64,000 nucleotides of DNA, from assembly GCF_036884655.1 (NCBI RefSeq), contig NC_088339.1, positions 30,899,001-30,963,000 of the forward strand, written 5' to 3'. Origin of the DNA: Musa acuminata AAA Group. Its lineage: Eukaryota; Streptophyta; Magnoliopsida; Zingiberales; Musaceae. The notes beneath the pieces were generated by a model. The model had not been told where the DNA came from, searched no databases, and saw nothing but the letters and a program-made list of their open reading frames with translations. Shown in pieces: positions 36,401-47,010 of this stretch (positions are counted from its first letter, which is position 1; each line of letters opens with the position of its first letter). The position numbers were made by a program, and so were the translations under genes.

Positions 36401-38713
36401 GTTAGACTAGTTTCTTCACTAGGGAAGAGAATTATTAATTCATTCTTCAACATAAAAATGGGATTTCCAGCCTTTAACCTTCAGCAAAGCCATCATAATT
36501 CACATGGATGGTACGTTCTGGAAGAGGTGAGTTAAAAGATCTTACACTAAATGTCCAAATTTCACCATCCTACAAAAAAGTAGTTTATTAGATAGTACAT
36601 AGTAGACAGTCAAAAGTTTTAGGTGTTTAATAAATGAATCTGATAGAGCTGAGCATGCCTTAATTTAACAGTAGTAGCGACCTTTTTAAGCCTATAATGT
36701 AGAAATCAGTGGATTTAAGAACACATTTACAATTATCAGCAGTAAATGTAAGATGGTGCAATATGCCAATATCCATTAAGAAAGTTTCAAGAAAAAAGTA
36801 ATCTCATAATAGCATATAGCTTCCAAAATTAGAAGTTAAAAATTTGTGGAAAACAAATTTCCAGCCAATATTTTCTGAAAAGTCAAAAAAAAAAAAAACT
36901 GAATGATCAAAGCGCAAGGGTTTGCTTCAAAAATTGATATTTAATTTTAGACAAGCATAAATCCATCTTTTACTTCACTTGAGATCATCACTAAATTTTC
37001 ATTGACATTTATCATAATAGAAGAAGACAACATGGTCAATCAAATAATTTTATAACTATAAAAACAAGCTGTGATGGCATAACTATTTGGTTTGGCAAAT
37101 TCACAAGCAGCTGCTGTCTTCCACAACTCCTCTCATCTTCTTCTCCAGCATCAGTGGGCAACCACTGTCACCAATGAGAGAGAACAGTTTCTCTTCCTAT
37201 CTTTTTTCTCTCTTTCCCTTCTCCGCCTCCTCACCTTCCTCTTCTCTCTCATTTCACCCTCTTAATTTTTTATTATCCAGACAGACGAAGATCAAGAATC
37301 GATCAGCCAGGTAATTCAAACTGGAATTGACTGGATCTGGAAATAAAGACGCATTTAAAACAACCCAAATTCAGTTGTGATTTAATCAAGCTCGACTGGA
37401 CTCAAGTCCAGAAAAAAGTTTGACCAAATTTCCAACTGGGATATGGCAGGTTTCTGGCTGACTTCAATCATTCTCAAACAAATCCTAATAGGCTACATCA
37501 GTTTTCTTCTGATAAAAAAGCAGTCTCATATGATTTTAAGCTTTGTCCAACTGATCCAAGATTGTTAAAAAAAAAAGAAGAAGAAGGTAATGTCCCAGTC
37601 TGATCTACCCAATAAACCCTGCCCTAACTTACTAAACCAATTGCTATTCTATAAATCATTTTACAAGGAGATGATACCAAAATTGATTAAAGGCTGTTGA
37701 ACACACGAATTGGACAAATTAATTGCTTATAACTATTATCAGAAAAAAGAAAAAAGTGCAGGAAAGATGAGAAAAGCATAAAAAAAGGGGAAAAAAAGCT
37801 GCATCTTTGAATGATTATTGTGCTCTTTTATCAAAGATCAACAATGAGTTTGTCAATATAACAAATTTAATTTTTTTTAAGCATGCCATGTAACACTGCT
37901 CACACCTGTGGGCACCTATAATTTCCTTTTAGAATATAATATACATCCTTTGCTACCTCATATCTTTCAGTCGAATCTCCAAATAATTGCAAGGGACTTT
38001 ACCAAAATATAGAGCAAGAAAAATATCATAAATCGTACTATCAGGGTATCAATTTATTTGCACCCCTTATCAAAGAAAAAGAAACTAGGTCTGTCGCATT
38101 ACAATGAACGAAGCAGCTTTATTGTTGAGGGATCAGATAACCTCACCTCGGCCTTGGCTGAGGCAGCGCCACCAAGGTCACCCATGTGGATCTCACTACC
38201 CTCGGTATCCATCATCACCGCGACCGCAAACCCCTTCTCCTCGTTAAGCCGCCTGACCTGGCGGATAACCTGTCGATGCCACTCGTGCGTACCATGGCAC
38301 ATGTTCATCCTCGCGACGTTCATCCCAGCAACGGCGAGCGCCTCCAGCTGCTCGGCCCCGCACGTGGCCGGCCCAATCGTGCAGACCAGCTTCGTCCGCC
38401 TGGTGCTCCGGAAACCATTCTCCTTCAACTCCGCCTCAGTCACAGCGTCGACATCGATGGCCGCCGCCGCCGCCGCAGCGACGTTGCCGGAGCCGTTATC
38501 GGAGACAAGGAGGCCGAGATCCGGCGACGGAGGAGGGGCGGCGGAGGCGCCGCAAGCGTGGAAGCGGAGACGGTGGCGAAGGCGGGGTGAGGAATGGGGG
38601 AGGAGGCTGCGGGGCGGGATGCGAGCGATAGAAAGCGAAGGGGAGGATGCAGGGAGCTTGGAGACCGGACGGAGAGGCGTCGGGGGAGAGAGGAGGTAGA
38701 CGGTTTGAACCAT
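30471..38713 (-). CDS. PKP1: Plastidial pyruvate kinase 1, alpha subunit
   Basis: Six exons (- strand): 38147-38713, 36479-36569, 36170-36363, 34372-34493, 31515-31993, 30471-30772; all GT-AG and in frame, giving 584 residues. Pyruvate kinase turns phosphoenolpyruvate and ADP into pyruvate and ATP; the plastid alpha/beta complex feeds fatty acid synthesis. The first ~60 residues are Ser/Pro/Arg-rich with few acids, a chloroplast transit peptide. The barrel begins [15 protein letters not shown] (from residue 105) and includes [12 protein letters not shown], the B domain ([19 protein letters not shown]), [10 protein letters not shown] with the catalytic lysine, AKIESIDSL and [11 protein letters not shown] with metal ligands, and [23 protein letters not shown]. 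The C-terminal domain has [30 protein letters not shown] in place of the canonical LDTKGPEIR, and NMCHG in place of NFSHG, mark the alpha (PKp1) type. Introns are long (up to 2.4 kb) and AT-rich. It lies 533 bases from the GME stop, same strand. Confidence 0.97.
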
Positions 38714-39245
38714 TTCTACGCCGATTGGAGAAGCCCTGAGGGTGGGGGAGAGGGGGCGGAGCGCTAAAGAAGAATCGTCCTTGAAAAGGCACAGGCGCTG
38801 TGGGGGGGACGGAGATTACAAAGCTCGCGAGGCTCTCACTTGGGATATATCGCCCGCTTATGTGAAGAAAATTTTATTTTATTTATTTATTCACAAAAAA
38901 AGGGTTTTTTGCCGGATGCATGAACGCTACATCCCGTTGACATAAACAAGCATAGCTATCAACGCTTAACAGCTTAATGGAAAACAATGGTCTTAGCATA
39001 TGATAGATCTCATACATCCGATGATTATAATTATTATGTCTTAGCTAAGAAAAATATTCGATATAAATCATGTCAAATTATCAAACGTTAACATGAAACA
39101 GGTTGACTTTATTCTCATGCATAACATTCAAATGTATCTCTCTTTCCTCAACAGAAATTGAATGCTCAGAAAGAAATCTATTTTGTATGACATGGAACAT
39201 GCAATGACTAATAAAACAACAGATCAATGCCCAGCTCTGCCCGCT

Positions 39246-40806
39246 TCACTCCTTTCCATCTGCTGCACGAAGAGATCCCAGCTGAACCGGTGCTTGAGTT
39301 CCCACCACTTTGGATGATCCATAAACAGATATATCTTGGCCCTGAGACTTCTCCTTCTCGATCTGTTCCTTGATCCAAAAGTATGTGATCCTCAGCCCGT
39401 CCTGTGCGAGTGGAAGAAGGAAAAGAGCATGAATCCTTTTGTCATAATTGTGTGGAAGAACAGATCAAATCACTCTTGTGGATACCTTAAGTTTCATTGT
39501 CGGAGCCCATCCGAGCTTCTCCTTGATCAAAGTGTTGTCGGAGTTCCGCCCGCGCACACCTTCCGGGCCAGGAATGTGGTGGATGGGAAGCTTCTTCTCC
39601 TCGAAGCTCAGCACTATCTCAGCCATCTCATTCATGCTCACCATTTCATCACTTCCGATGTTCACTGGCTCTCGGAAGTCCGACTTGGTCAGTCTAAAGC
39701 ACCGAGTAACAGACATCACTCAGGAAGAACAGCCAAGCATGTTTGTTACGAGTGACTGACAGTATAGCTGTGTAGATCTACCTCAGAACACCTTCCACGC
39801 ATTCATCGATGAAGGTGAAGGATCGGGTTTGCAGTCCATCACCCCACATCTCAAATCTATCTGCAGAGGTGAGAGTCTTCCTGCAGAATGCTGCAGGTGC
39901 CTTCTCCCTTCCACCTACAACTCAGAGAAGTACAAGGTGTCACCACAAACACTCGTCTTCGATGAGTAGAGACCACAGCCAGTGTATTACTACTACCTTT
40001 CCATGTCCCAAAGGGGCCATAGATGTTATGGAACCTTCCGATGCGGCACTCGATGCCGAAATCTTTGTTGTAGTGCTTGCACAACTCTTCGGTTGCCAGC
40101 TTCTCCAAGCCATAAGCATCTTGAGGCTGCAGGCAATGAAAGAGTTCAGATTCCAAGGTCGTAAGATCCAAGGTGTTTGATGTTTTGACAACTAACCTCA
40201 GCAGGCCATGCATCGGACTCCTTCAAGCTAACATTTGTCTCCAGTTGTTTGAATTCGGGGTAGATGCAGGCACTGGAAGCATAAAAGAACCTGCAAGGCA
40301 TCATTCGCAGATCCATGTTAGAGAAGGCGGATGACACAAGACAAACTCGCGTGGGATGAAAGATGAGATGCAGAAGATTAACCACAAAACCTTTTGACGC
40401 CATTGATTCTTGCAGCTTCAAGCATGTTGAAGCTGATCATGGTGTTGTTGTACATGATCACGGAGTGGTTGGACTGGATGAAACCCATGCCTCCCATATC
40501 GGCAGCAAGATTGAAGACGTGATCTGCACCACTGGTGACCTTGAGGCAGTTGTCCATGACCCTGAGGTCGACGAGATGGAACTCGTGGCAGAACATGTCC
40601 TCGCTCATGTGCTCGTTCTTCTTCCAGTCGGAGGCGACGATGTAGTGGCCCTCGCTCTTGAGACGCCGGGCGATGTGGGAGGCGATGAAGCCTCCGGCGC
40701 CGGTGATGCAGATCCGGAGCGTCCCGGAAGGCCAGTAGGGCTCCCTCTCCAAGTCCTCGTACGTATGTGCTCCATAACCGGTTCCGTCATGCCCGGTGCT
40801 ACCCAT
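39246..40806 (-). CDS. GME: GDP-mannose 3',5'-epimerase
   Basis: Exons (- strand): 40391-40806, 40197-40290, 39997-40126, 39782-39914, 39486-39693, 39246-39401; all GT-AG and in frame, giving 378 residues (plant GME is about 377). It converts GDP-mannose to GDP-L-galactose (and GDP-L-gulose), the committed sugar step to ascorbate and a source of L-galactose for wall polymers; cytosolic. The Rossmann motif GAGGFIASHIARRL (36-49) binds NAD. SSACIYPEFK carries the catalytic Cys147; YGLEK gives Tyr175 and Lys179 of the SDR dyad. IGRFHNIYGPFGTWKGGREKAPAAFC is characteristic of GME but split by the exon 3-4 junction. The start codon follows an AG acceptor two bases upstream (ttgttgcag|A), so a leader intron is likely, with a 5' UTR exon somewhere near 40980-41200. 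No transit peptide is seen, matching the family. Confidence 0.97.
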
Positions 40807-41239
40807 TCTGCAACAATTGGAAGCGTTAGCAGTAATCCGAGATGTTTCTTCCCAGGAATCTTCATGTAACATTTACTGGAACATTTATAACCCGAACTCA
40901 ATCAAAGCAGAGTGTATTGCTTCAAAAAGATTTCCCCGTAAGGAGAGAAAGAAAACCAAGAACCAAAACGCAGCTGCATGAGAAGCTTCCTAAATCAACG
41001 CATGATTCATTTCTACAGCAAAAGAACGATTGCAGGAGTAAAGGAAAATTATGTAAAGCAGATTAACAAGGGAAAAAATTCAGATGATCCTGTAATTTGC
41101 ACGTAACACAGAGAGATCAGATGAACACGAAGATAAAAGATGGACCTCGAAGAGGAAGAGGAAGAGGAAGTTCTTGACGGAGCAGCAGCAGTGGAAAGGT
41201 TGGGAGGAGATCTACGAAGCCTTTGGGATCATCCTTTAT

Positions 41240-43773
41240 AACGTCAAAAAAAAAAAAAGGAAGATCGAAAATTAAGTAAAATATGTGGATGACGTCATAC
41301 ATTCTGGCTGGCACAGCCGACGAGGTTGAATATTTTCCTTCTGTCATATCCTTATTATATTATTACGAATTCGTTTAATAATTGGACGGATTTAATGCTT
41401 ATAACAATGATACTCTCTTTTCCTACGCTAAATAGGAGTATTCTACTCCTAAAGCTACTTATATACGGCTCAGCCTCTGCCATCCGAGCGAGTAATAATA
41501 GCGCGTGTGCAATCGGCGTCGACCTGGTAGAAATTTCCTTCAGTCAACACCGCACGACGCATCTTCCCGTTGCGACATACCTAAAGTTCGACTGGGAAAG
41601 AAGAACGGGGACCACGTGGGACCCACCATAAAAAAAAAAGTTGGCGGACTCGAGGAAATTTTTTAGTTGATTGGGCACGATTTAATGCTGCGTACGACCG
41701 ACACGCTACGTTCTTACGCGCGAGGGCGGCGTATTGTTTCTCCCGCCGCCCACTTGAACGGACAAGCGAGTGCCATCTGGACGAGTAATATTTGCGCGTG
41801 AACGATCGAGGTGCGACGGCTGGGGGTTTCCCTTAAATGAACCCCGGGACCCGCTTAATCTACCCTTCTCGCAACCCACCCTTTGCAGCGCAGATAGAAC
41901 AGGTAGATAATCGGGTATCCGACAACATGGTAAGAGAAGCATTTTATTATTTAACAATTTCTTGCAATTAGAGACACACTTACCACGTGAAAGAACTGTC
42001 GCTTTGGTGAGCTGTACAGAAGAGTTGGTAAGAATTATTAGGGTTTAATAATACGAAAAAACAAAATTCATGGAAACTTATTGTGATTCTGATAGCCACA
42101 CTGTTGAGAGTCACAAACTCATCGACTCCTTGGATTCTCCGTCGCATCATGGTTTAGTAGACACAGAAATGTTCTTACTAATTTACACTTGTGTGATCTT
42201 GATTAGTGTTTTGACAAAGCTAAGATGTAGAAGAAATTAGATGGTCATATTGGATCTTGTGAGAAGCATCTTTAATAGGAAGAAAATTATGATGATTTAG
42301 TATTCTACTTCTCGAGATCCAATCGAAGCAAAAGTTATAGAGTGAGAGACATGCACTTTCAACTCTCACTTTCCGAAGATTTGACTTGCATTCCCGAGAT
42401 CCAATGAGAATAAGTCAAACGATGTGGAAAGACTGTAGAACTTGCACTTGAATCCTAAGATTTCAAGTCAGTCATTTGTCTAAGAAAAGTATTATGTCGA
42501 TCTTTCACCACAAGTATGACAACATTGATTATGTCGATCTAAATAGACACAACTTACATAACATCACAATCGAATGATATAAATATTTCATGTGGAGTCC
42601 ATAGACACCAAACATTGTCCTTTTAAATTACACAGCATCATGTTGTATCACATGATTTATATTCTGGAAATTTACCTGGGTGTCAGAATCATACGAGGCA
42701 GGCAGGCCTCATGATTGATCTGAGTGATGCTACAAATAATTGTACAAAGAGATCATTAAACTTTGTTAGTTGTTAAAGATAGATATATTATAAAAAGGAA
42801 ATAATTCATTTGTCATTAAAACTTTGGTATAATATATGCATCCCTCCAAACACTAATATTGCTCTTCAAATAATATTAATTCAAAATAATTAGTTTAATC
42901 ACATCTAGCTATTGTTTAAATGTGATCATTCAATTAAATATTATATTATCAAAACTAATCTAAATATTGACTTAAAGGTTGTTATTATTTAATTTTTGCA
43001 TATTTTGCAAGGCGATAAAAGTATTTTGTTCATCGTTCACAACTAATTTATTTTTTTATATAGATATTTATTGAGCTATATGAGATCATAATTAGATTGA
43101 TCCTTTGCAAACTAAATTATTTCTCGACTTAAATAATTCTAACTTTTATAACTCCATCTCTCAAGCTGTCAATCATATGCACTTATTCTCAAAGTTGTTC
43201 ACGAGTCACTTTCTTTTTAATTAATCATGTGATAGTAAAAGACGATAAATAATTTATTATTATTTATTATTATTATTATTATTATTGAGACATGTGAGTA
43301 GATTTTGCTGTGGACTTTGGCACAATGTACTAGAAAAAATGATTCCACGAGTGTACCCAAACAGCAGTGTTGACCTTTTCCTTTTGTTTATGCATTGCTA
43401 CTCCTAAAATTCAAATTTACTTTGAGCAATCACTCAAACTTATAGTTAAATGTATCGATCTCCTTATTTAATATTGAGCTCAGTCAAAGTTGCACATGGA
43501 GGAGGCATGCACTGTAAGATTAGTGTGCATCATCACCGTCAAGTTTTGGTCACTGTGAATTGACTTACGAGGTTGAGTTGTCTAATCTTATATAGCTTAA
43601 TTTGATTATTGCTAGGCTTATAAGTAGATCAAATAGCATGTCTCCCAATTGCCCAATCATTATTGTTGTTGATAAACTATTGTGACAATAAATCAATTTA
43701 ATAGAAACATATGTAAATATAAGTTATAGATAATTATAATAGATATGTTACATCATATGTAAAAATTAATAGT
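41240..43773. other. GME upstream region and AT-rich intergenic DNA
   Basis: 41240-41960 holds the GME promoter area and a GC-richer patch (41500-41880) in which two stretches share wording such as 'gagtaata..gcgcgtg' and 'gcc(at)ctg.acgagtaa', suggesting an old local duplication. Beyond 42000 the DNA is AT-rich with an ATT microsatellite at about 43255-43286. No gene is recognised. Confidence 0.5.
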
Positions 43774-43813
43774 ATTATACTCATTTGGTGAGATGTATGT
43801 CTCACCAAATGAG

Positions 43814-43819
<6 letters not shown>
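43774..43819. repeat. Perfect inverted repeat, 20-bp arms, 6-base loop
   Basis: The arms 43774-43793 and 43800-43819 are exactly complementary around the loop TGTATG. A TA microsatellite (43820 to about 43846) follows directly. The core of each arm is ctcatttggtgaga / tctcaccaaatgag. Confidence 0.95.
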
Positions 43820-43846
<27 letters not shown>

Positions 43847-43848
<2 letters not shown>

Positions 43849-43990
43849 CTGGGCTTGAACCCGGCTCGTGCCAATGTGCGGCTGGCATCCGAGCTGGGCC
43901 GAAATGAACCCGCCGTGGTTCACTGAGCCCGCAATCGGTCGGGCTCGACCGCGCAGGGCCTTGTCATGAACCCGTCTACCCGAACCGTCG
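43847..43990. other. GC-rich island in AT-rich DNA
   Basis: About 145 bases with repeated GGGCT/GAACCCG motifs (ggctgggcttgaacccggc, gggccgaaatgaacccg, gggctcgaccg, atgaacccg) sharply bounded by AT-rich sequence. It looks like part of a repeat or transposon end and has no credible protein reading. Confidence 0.5.
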
Positions 43991-46160
43991 GACACAAATA
44001 GAATCTCAATGCTTCTCATAATTTCTCAGATCATCAACATTTATTGAAATAAAAAAAAGCAACAAGAAAAAGTAAAAGAAACCCTTCCACCCCACTGGCA
44101 GAAATATGAGGAATATGAACAAAGCTTAAGACACTAAAGTATAAAGGTGCTGTAAGCATAAAATCTATAATAAATATGAAAATAATCTTTTATATCATGA
44201 TTGAAATCAAATAACATTAGATCTGATTTTACGATACATACCTTTTGATGTGATCTAAAAAAGAAATTTTAGTATGATCTACAAAAATACCGTTTTTACA
44301 TCCAAGATTGCTGTCAATCTGTAAAGAGAACTAGATCTTTCTCTTTTCTTCCTATCTTTTCACAAGACCACTTAGGTCGAGAGAGATACGTAACATTGAT
44401 CTTTTAGTCCCTAAGGAACCTATCTATTTATAGACGAGAGTAGAGGGTCTAATATAAATTATCATGAGAGTTCCTCGTATCAAGCGCATCCCCTAAGAAA
44501 TCATACTTTAAATGAATTTTTTTTATTGATCAATATCTATTATTAAAATATAATTAATTTAATTATATATCTTATTTGATTATAAATGGTCACAAAATCT
44601 AACCGTTGCAAGAGCTATTAATAATTACTCGAGTTCATTAGCTTTTTGTTGAGTACACTCTTAGGTTGGATATCATGCAATTGATAGCTGATGACTGCAT
44701 GCCGGTGGGGTTGAGAAGTACAATTGTTAGCTTTTGGTGAGCAGTAGTGGTAAGAGTCTTCGTTGGTTGAGATGTTTGTGCTTCATGCATTATCAGAGGT
44801 TTATTTTCAGCCTGTTACGTGCAGCCTAATAAATGCAGAACTGTTGTCTTCATCGTCGATCATAGATCAACTTCCCAAGAAGATTCTTCAGTCATTAATC
44901 AATTTAAAGTCCTATAAATCAATTTAATTGTCCCTATCATGACACTGCAAGAAAATGTGTGCAGGACTGGTGCCTGTGGATCGCGTTGCATGGGAGACAG
45001 CAAGTCAAACGATGCATGCAGGTGGGGTTTCCCTGTGTGATCACTGAGTCTCCGCAACGAAGCAAGAAGAACATCGCCCCTCTTTATCGAGACTTGATTG
45101 CAGAATTGGGATTGCTTTCATATATACGTTCAAAGAGATCTTTATTGGTCACACAATAATTGTCTGCCGCTTTATTCCAAATTCTCCATCAACCCATGGA
45201 ACACTTGTTTGCTTACCAGCACTGTCTCTAATCTTAGATGATAGAGAAACCTCCTCCTCTCATCGAGAATTTGATGCTCCAACTATGACAATGGGCTTAT
45301 TATTATCTCGTAATACATTAGCTTAAGTTAAAAAAAGAAGAAGGAAGAAAGCATTGGACTACTGCGAGAGACAGAGTTATTCTTCACTTCAAATAATTAA
45401 GAGGTTTACGAGTTCAATCTCCTATAAACAGATGGTTTTCTAGCTTTTTCTCTTTAATTCATCATACTTACGCAGGATGTGAGACGTAAGAAGCATGAGA
45501 TCCAAGAGGAAGCTATACAAAATCCATGGAACTGATGAATTCTCACAACAGTAATAGCAGCAATGATGAAAAGTTAGGGTTGGAAATTCCAACTTTCCAA
45601 AAATTCACATTTTATTTTTGATAGTGAACATATTTCTCTAGTTTTCAATTTTCAGAGAGTTACTATAGGAAACATATTCCTCACTTGTTATATAGACATG
45701 TCCATGTTGCTATTAGAAGAATCTTGGCTGAAATCTTTTGTATGATGTGATAGATGTTTTGATCCTTGGGTGGAGGAAGGGCCAAAGTTCTCAATCTGGA
45801 GTCATACGCAACAGTAGAAATATCTACCGGTCCAATCATGTCTGTCTCGATCATGACGAGGGCCACATACCGAATGAAAGGAAGCTGCACCGGCCAGCGT
45901 TGGCCCCAATTTTTTGGTAGTGTGAGATTGCATGCAGATAAAACAAGATAGTATAGTTAAAAACAATTATTATTGTGCTGCAAGAAATTGTATTGCATGC
46001 AGACAAAACAATTATTGTGCTGCAAGAAATGAGATAGATTCAAGCTGAAGGGACAAACACAGGAAAATGGCTCAGTCACTGTCGAGGATTGCTCTTGCAA
46101 TATGATGGATTTTAGTTTGATTGGACTTGGATTATTTCAAGAGACATTCTTGGATATGTC
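43991..46160. other. Intergenic DNA, no gene recognised
   Basis: Mostly AT-rich. Short frames at 44959-45159 (+) and 45681-45890 (-) show no family signature. A short direct repeat (ttgtgctgcaagaaatgagat-like) occurs at about 45974 and 46016. Confidence 0.45.
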
Positions 46161-46400
46161 TCATTTGAAAGCTGTCCTTCCACTGTTGGCAGTGGCTAGG
46201 TGAGAGGGAGGAGGAGAGAGAACAGTCAGAGGAGGGGAAGAAGAAAAGATATGCTCGGGTTGCCTTGGATCAGAGATTTGGAGGAGGAGAAGAGAGAGGA
46301 TTAAAAGGGAGAGGGCGAGGAGATGGAAGGAAGGTTGGGGTCTGAGAGGAAGAGGAAATAATGGATTATAGGATTGGGAGTGGGAGAGAGATTTACTCAT
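46161..46400 (-). CDS. Possible small secreted or membrane peptide, unrecognised
   Basis: A 79-codon ATG-initiated frame on the - strand in otherwise frame-poor DNA. The predicted peptide has a polar N-terminus (MSKSLSHSQSYNPLFP), one strongly hydrophobic segment near residues 28-41 (FHLLALSLLILSLLLLQ) and a Ser/Pro-rich tail ending ATANSGRTAFK. This is the layout of a small secreted protein or signalling-peptide precursor, but the tail matches none of the CLE, CEP, IDA, RGF, PSK or PIP motifs. The purine-rich + strand (GA-rich) could by itself produce such a composition. Function unknown. Confidence 0.3.
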   Translation of the reverse strand: MSKSLSHSQSYNPLFPLPLRPQPSFHLLALSLLILSLLLLQISDPRQPEHIFSSSPPLTVLSPPPSHLATANSGRTAFK

Positions 46401-46941
46401 GATTATGATGATTGTTAAGCTATGCTTCAGAACTTGTCATTTCAGTTTGATGAGCTTATTGATGCCTCCAAATAAGTATAGACACATCATCTCCGTTTTA
46501 GCAGCTTGCAGATATATGAATATGAAAGGAGAATCCAATACTCGATTGTCTTTTATATATCCAAATCATGAAACGCATATATGCTATCATATAAATAAGA
46601 ATTAATAGAGAATCCTGTCCTTGAAGTAGTAGTACACAGCTTAGAACAGCTTGGACAATGCAACTACATATGGAGTCATGCATTACAATTACAAGCATGC
46701 GTTATATGGTAATCACAACTTATCATGTCATTGTCTTTCTTAGAGGAATGAAATCACCATGTCCTTTTCATTGTCTTCCACCCAAGTGATCTGATCATTT
46801 GTAGAAGATGGGCCAGTCTTGGATAGATATTTTACTTCCACCAGTTTCAGTTTCAGTTTCAGTTTCAGGTAGACTTCTTATTTCCTATTGCAGGCCAAAT
46901 ATAATGCTCTGTCTTTTTGTTTTCCTGGATATGTGATCGAG

Positions 46942-47010
46942 GATCATGATAAAGATAAATATAGAATGACAATCTTATATTGTCATTACGTTTTTGTCTT
47001 TATCATGATC
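46942..47010. repeat. 69-bp imperfect hairpin
   Basis: The outer arms (46942-46955 and 46997-47010) are a perfect 14-base inverted pair (gatcatgataaaga), followed by a symmetric 9-base mismatch bubble, then a perfect 9-base inner stem (aatgacaat, 46965-46973, with attgtcatt, 46979-46987) around a 5-base loop. Possibly a tiny foldback element or a decayed microRNA-like precursor. Confidence 0.8.

Noticed and set aside
43255..43290. ATT tandem array considered as a possible CRISPR or satellite
   Set aside because: It is a plain trinucleotide microsatellite; no spaced repeats of CRISPR type exist in the window.
45681..45890. 69-codon - frame (QLPFIRYVALVMIETDM...)
   Set aside because: Looked briefly like an enzyme fragment, but no motif could be tied to a family and there are no flanking exons.
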